DNA of 55,896 nucleotides from Cerioporus squamosus. Taxonomy: Eukaryota > Basidiomycota > Agaricomycetes > Polyporales > Polyporaceae. Shown here one piece after another: positions 51,601-55,896 of this stretch. The position numbers and the translations under genes were made by a program. Position 1 is the first letter of the stretch, and every line of letters begins with the position of its first letter. The stretch covers positions 1 to 55,896 of the forward strand of contig JABYQS010000213.1 of assembly GCA_022592435.1 (NCBI GenBank). Direction: 5' to 3'. The notes under the pieces were generated by a model. The model had not been told where the DNA came from. It did not search any database and saw only the letters and a program-made list of their open reading frames with translations.

Positions 51601-54600
51601 GATTGGCAACACAGCCAATGCAGCCATCGCTTCTCATCATGACAACACCCAGTCTAGTCTTGAGCAGACTGAGTTGTCTAGAGTCATCCGTGGAGCTTTA
51701 GAGTGGCTTCAACAGCCAACTACGGGAAGCACCTCAAATCTCTCGGCGGGACAGTCAGACATCGCCGGGCTTTTACCACATGGAACAGCAGCAATGCCAT
51801 ACGTGGACAACACACTCATCGAGTGGCAGCAACTTCAAGCGCATCTTAGCAAAACACCAACTGACGTTGATGGCTGGCTTCGCGCTGTTCATCTTGCAGA
51901 GGCATCTGCCAACCAAGAGAGAATTAGAGAGGTCTACAATGTCCTTCTCAAGATATATCCGTGCAATGTAAGATTCGTCTCCAAGCTCTCAACTGCTTTT
52001 CCTTCTGTTGACTAACTCATACTGGTACAAACAGCCATACATACAAATTATGTACATTCAGCACTGCATTACCGACAACCAGTTTGGTGACCCTGACCAG
52101 TGTTTTGAGGCATTCATGAGGGATGGCCCTCGCTGTGTTGGGGTCATCATGCCATATCTGTTGTTTGTAACGTAAGTAACTTTACATAAATAGGTGAATG
52201 CAATTTTGGCTGACCCAACAATCAGACAGAAAGTCGGGGATGCAAAGTCATCAGACAGACTCCGAAGGTGCTATGCTGAGGCCGTCAAAGTTGCAGGCCG
52301 AGAGAAGGACAGTGGGGTTCTGTGGAAAGGTTACATCGACATTCTCAACAGTTGCAAGGTGGTTGTGGCATCACATCACAGGTTCCACATGAATATTGAC
52401 AATGCTCTATGGACAATGCACTAGGCAAATACACCTTGGGAAGTGCAGCAGAAATTCAACACCATCCGGTCAGTCTATCAACAAGCGGTGCAGATTCCCA
52501 TGGACGGAGTTGCAAAGTTATGGGATGCCTACCAGGACTTTGAACGTACCATTGATACTGCTATGGCAAGTCTACAAACGGCTCAGTGTTCTTATGATGC
52601 TGATGCTTGCACATAGGCAGAGCAGTCCGTTTCTCATGTGAAAGCACAGCATATGCATGCATGCAAAGTCCTCGAAGAGCTTGTGCAGCACCTGGAAGGC
52701 ATTCTCCCGTACAACTCTGCCAACTCTGTCCAACCTCTGCCAGTGGAACATCTGGCTACCCCGGGTCCCAACCTTCAATAGCGATGAGCAAGCCCTTGTT
52801 ACGCGCTGGCGCCGCTATCTGATATGGGAGGAAAATGACCCCCTTAAGATTCGGCACACCCATCCAGATATGTTCAAGGAGCGCGTGCGAAGTGCATATG
52901 GGAAGGCAGTTGTTGCATATGCGATTCTACCCTGAAATATGGTCTGTTTGTGCTATCGTCAGAGCACTCTTGATGCTAAATGCGGCCTGCAGGCATATGG
53001 CATACCTCTGCCTGTCTGGTATTGGTGACAGTGAACGTGCACAGAATCTTCTTATTGCAAGCGTTGAAGCCAATCCTACCAGGTAAGCCATCGAGAAATA
53101 TGCAGGCTATGTTAGTTTGTTCAGTGCAACTGACGAAATTGCAGTTTCCTTCTGAACTTTGCCTATGCAGAGATGTTAGAAGCTCAGCAACACTTTTCAC
53201 TGGCAAAGGAGACTTTTGAGAAGTTGCTCTCCATGCTTCGCAAGCAGCTTGATCACATCATCGTCAATTTGAACACAAGTAGAGAAGAAACCATATGCTA
53301 CGACTCTGGTCAGTTTTTAGGCAACACATCTTTTGTTCACCAGTATCACTGGCAAAAGCTGATCCAAATGCCCACAATGCCACACAGGTACATTGCAGGC
53401 ACGGCCCAAGCTTACGGAGCTTTCTGATAGAAGGAAGGAATATGGAGTTGTCTGGATTGCATACATCAGGTTCATCCGGCGTACCAATGGCCTCAATGCT
53501 GCTCGAGAGACCTTCAACAGAGCACGACAAGATAGCGGCACTCCATGGGAAGTACACGAGGCTGCAGGTACATTCCTAGACTAAGAGCATTGTCTGCCAT
53601 TGCTTATTCAGACCCTTCACAGCACTGATGGAGTATCATTACGGCAAGGACGCACAGGCAGCAAAGGCAATATTCAAACAGGCACTGGAATCATTCAGAT
53701 GTGAGGTACCATTTGTGCTACGGTACATGAGCTTTCTCATCGCAGTGAACGACGAATCAGGTCTGTTCAAATATTCTCAATGTATATGCAGTTCTTGCTT
53801 TCTGACACAAGTTTTCACAGATGCAAGAGCACTGTTTGAACAGACAGTGCCAATGCTGCTTCCTGGCCAGGCGCGTCCCCTATGGGAATACAGAGCAAAT
53901 TATGAATATCAGTATGGGGACCTGACAGCTGCACGCCTTTTTGAGAAGCGTATGGCAGAGGTTTATTCAAATGGTTGGTGTCTCATTGACATTAGACAAA
54001 CACCAAGTCTGCTCATCCCGCAACTGCACCATCACAACAGAACCCCCCATCAAACGGTTTGCAGAGCGTTACAGATATGGGAACATCGACCCTATTGCCA
54101 CACGGGACCTCGGATTCAATCTCAACAAAGATAACACAAGAGTTCCTGACCGCAACACCATCGCACGTACACCCAAACCGGACACCACAGTAACAGAGAT
54201 GCTTCCAAATCTCAGATTTGCCCATGAGTCCTCAGCCTCCCGCAAACATGCTCTATCGCCTGGGCCTCTGCACTACGACAGCTCCAAACGAACACGTCGA
54301 GGCAGTCCAGTAGCTGGACATGGTGGTAATCATGATGTTCGATCTCGATCTGGAAAACAACCTGGAAACGTGGCGGGCTCACGGATGGAGAGGGTACATG
54401 CCACATTTCCTCATCTACCTTCTGCAGTTGCCTGGTTGATGCGCAGAATGCCGGTGGCACACGAATATGATGGTACGAGCAATTTAGTTTCTTATCAAAA
54501 AATTCCGACAAAACTGTTCGTAGCTGACTCTGTTTGTAGGGCCTGTAATTGCAAGTGACGACCTCATGCAAGTGCTTGAATCTGCCACAATCCCATTACC

Positions 54601-54642
54601 TTCTTCAGTTCAAACTCTGCCTGCTTCAGACCAGTACCAGTG
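51599..54642 (+). pseudogene. RNA14/CstF-77-like HAT-repeat protein, apparently damaged
   Basis: Homologue of the scaffold subunit of cleavage factor IA/CstF, which acts in mRNA 3'-end cleavage and polyadenylation. Exon 1 (51599-51967) gives EWQQLQAHLSKTPTDVDGWL. Later exons carry HAT repeats: GREKDSGVLWKGYIDIL, VYQQAVQIPMDGVAKLWDAY, TRWRRYLIWEENDPL, MRFYPEIW, RRKEYGVVWIAYIRFIRR, GTPWEVHEAA/ALMEYHYGKD, LWEYRANYEYQYGDL. The tail holds IKRFAERYRYGNIDPIATRD and ends near QVLESATIPLPSS...DQYQ at 54642. Damage: between GKAVV and MRFYPEIW (about 52910-52920) the reading shifts by one base with no room for an intron; a gap at 52166-52193 would need an intron of only 22-28 nt; one donor near 52565 reads GCAAGT. 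RNA14 is normally a single-copy essential gene, so this looks like an extra, decaying copy. Confidence 0.7.
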
Positions 54643-55069
54643 ATGTGACAGACACAGGCAGTCGGCAACATAGATAGGGATGTATGAACTTGTATTGATT
54701 CATCCGTTTAACACTGTTCGACCTGTAGGCAAGTGAGATGTGGTAGGAGCTCATCTCTGTTGAGGGTCAATCCAGTGCTCTCCAAAGGTCTGATCCACAT
54801 TTCTTCGGCGACTACATGTGTCTGGTAAAACTGGTCAAGAAATGTGCCACAAGACATACCAGATTCAGCCTGAATGACAAATCATCCCACGGTTGCTTTC
54901 ATATAAGAGCTCTCGCTTCTCCTCACCGTGACTGTGATCTATTCTCTACAATTATCTCCATCTCCTCCAGCTGCAGTGTAGTGAGCACTACTTTGCAAGC
55001 ACATCCTACTCTGCAAACACATTCTACTCTGTGAACACCTCCTACTCTGTAAATCCATCCTACGATCTA
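54643..55069. other. Intergenic with a second 18-nt tandem array
   Basis: No exon supported except possible 5' UTR of the next gene. Contains the array at 54988-55059. Confidence 0.5.
54988..55059. repeat. 18-nt tandem repeat, four units
   Basis: Units start CTACT at 54988, 55006, 55024 and 55042; the consensus is like CTACTCTGCAAACACATC, diverged between units. Unrelated in sequence to the array at 47914-48039 but with the same period. Confidence 0.85.
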
Positions 55070-55473
55070 ATGCGAATGATGCCTGCGATGGTGAGTCCAC
55101 TAAACAGGACCAACTAGTGATTGTTGCTGATCCATCTCTATAGTTCAGTTTTATCAATGCCATCCACTTCGGTGCTGATGGAAAACCTCATCTCAAACCC
55201 ATCCCCATTCAGGCCTTTCCCATGGGCCGCGGTCTTGAGGTTCCACGCCTTAGCCATGTCTTCCATACTTCTGCACCCACCGACTATCTTGTCGTTAAGA
55301 TGCAACGATCTGGAATCACTTTCGTTGTCCACTTTCTGATACAACGCCATTCTGGACGTCACCCTCCCCGCAAGGCCAACATCCTGGTATGCCGTGCCAC
55401 AGGGGCATACAAGGGTTATGGTGACTGTGAAGCTGGCGATAAACGACTTGCTGGCATTGCTGCAGGATTGTGA
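55070..55473 (+). CDS. Unrecognised gene with MGRGLEVP motif
   Basis: A short first exon (55070-55090, MRMMPAM) is joined by a clean 53-nt intron (GTGAGT...TATAG, 55091-55143) to an exon reading FSFINAIHFGADGKPHLKPI, then PMGRGLEVPRLSHVFHTSAP, YLVVKMQRSGITFVVHFLIQ and onward to a TGA at 55471-55473. The intron keeps phase 0 and the composition is coding-like, whereas the long minus-strand open frame over the same DNA has no motif. I have the impression of a family repeated in Agaricomycete genomes but cannot name it. A GTATGC at 55387 could be a donor, in which case the C-terminus differs. Confidence 0.55.
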
Positions 55474-55896
55474 GTGCTTTCGACTTGTAGCTGTAACCGC
55501 GTACTTATCAGGAATCCCAATCCCTGTAGTGCATTGGCTTACTGCCGTGACCACCCCATCAATGAGAGAACCAGAGGAGGTGGTGATCCGTGAAAGTGTC
55601 TGGGCAAAGAGTGGACGGTAATAGTAAGCAGCAGTACTATTATGTTTAAATACTCTTCCACACGCCATGGAACCATATGGCCATATGGTACACTGGGCTT
55701 CGAAAATGTATGTTGTTGTGTGTATTAGTTATGCAAGCTCAACTTTTCCATCGCAATGAGATCCTGGCCTGGATATGACTTTGATTTTTGTGTATATATA
55801 TGCAGGTACCAAAATGAATGCGAGCAGAATTCAATGGACATGTGAACTGGAAGGGGCAGAGTGCATGCAAATAGGTACTTCTACTGATTGACTTTA
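55474..55896. other. No gene recognised at window end
   Basis: Possible 3' part of the preceding gene or intergenic DNA. An inverted CCATATGG pair occurs at about 55672-55688. Confidence 0.4.

Noticed and set aside
55138..55668. 176-residue minus-strand ORF
   Set aside because: It is the antisense of the better supported plus-strand exon at 55144-55473 and has no motif.

Overview
The window is nuclear DNA of a filamentous basidiomycete, almost certainly an Agaricomycete (order-level placement is inference). Genes are split by many introns of about 50-70 nt with GTRNGT donors. The gene content fits too: duplicated cytochrome P450s, a local array of seven-helix membrane proteins, a DUF6534-type membrane protein, a chromodomain Ty3/gypsy element and RNase H-bearing LINEs. 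Nothing bacterial or viral-replicon-like was seen.

Layout. 1-1190: a 5'-truncated LINE with poly-A and target-site duplication. 1779-10000 (minus strand): damaged P450 #1 carrying a PIF/Harbinger-type MITE, a seven-helix membrane protein (copy A), a faint P450 relic, and intact P450 #2, whose seven exons sum to exactly 551 codons. 10084-16672: a complete Ty3/gypsy chromovirus with identical 346-bp LTRs, a 5-bp target duplication and a candidate -1 gag/pol slip site. It sits 83 bp upstream of the P450 #2 start codon. 16.7-26.5 kb: a nearly full-length LINE on the minus strand (ORF1 with CCHC knuckle; ORF2 with endonuclease, RT, RNase H and a C-terminal zinc knuckle cut off by one in-frame TGA). 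26.5-32.1 kb: mostly no recognisable gene, with one unknown ORF. 32130-34850: a Tc1/mariner-type element with 473-bp inverted repeats and TA target duplication. It holds a transposase N-terminal HTH remnant and a small unexplained ORF, and is interrupted by a 585-bp hAT-type MITE with an 8-bp target duplication.

35.2-42 kb: three more paralogues of the membrane protein on the minus strand (B, C, D; C frameshifted), with a P450 pseudogene fragment on the plus strand between B and C. 42.8-45.2 kb: a DUF6534-type membrane protein. From about 46 kb the DNA is visibly more AT-rich and the genes change character: a SANT/Myb-like protein, two paralogous three-finger C2H2 proteins with one finger per exon, a damaged paralogue of the mRNA 3'-end-processing factor RNA14/CstF-77 on the plus strand, and an unrecognised plus-strand gene near the right end. 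Two unrelated 18-nt tandem arrays lie in this part.

Reading as a whole: one P450 plus seven-helix-protein locus expanded by local duplication and was then split by about 25 kb of nested transposons. The AT-rich right flank looks like a separate accessory segment with recently duplicated or decaying genes. Functional coupling of the P450s and membrane proteins is inferred only from repeated adjacency.
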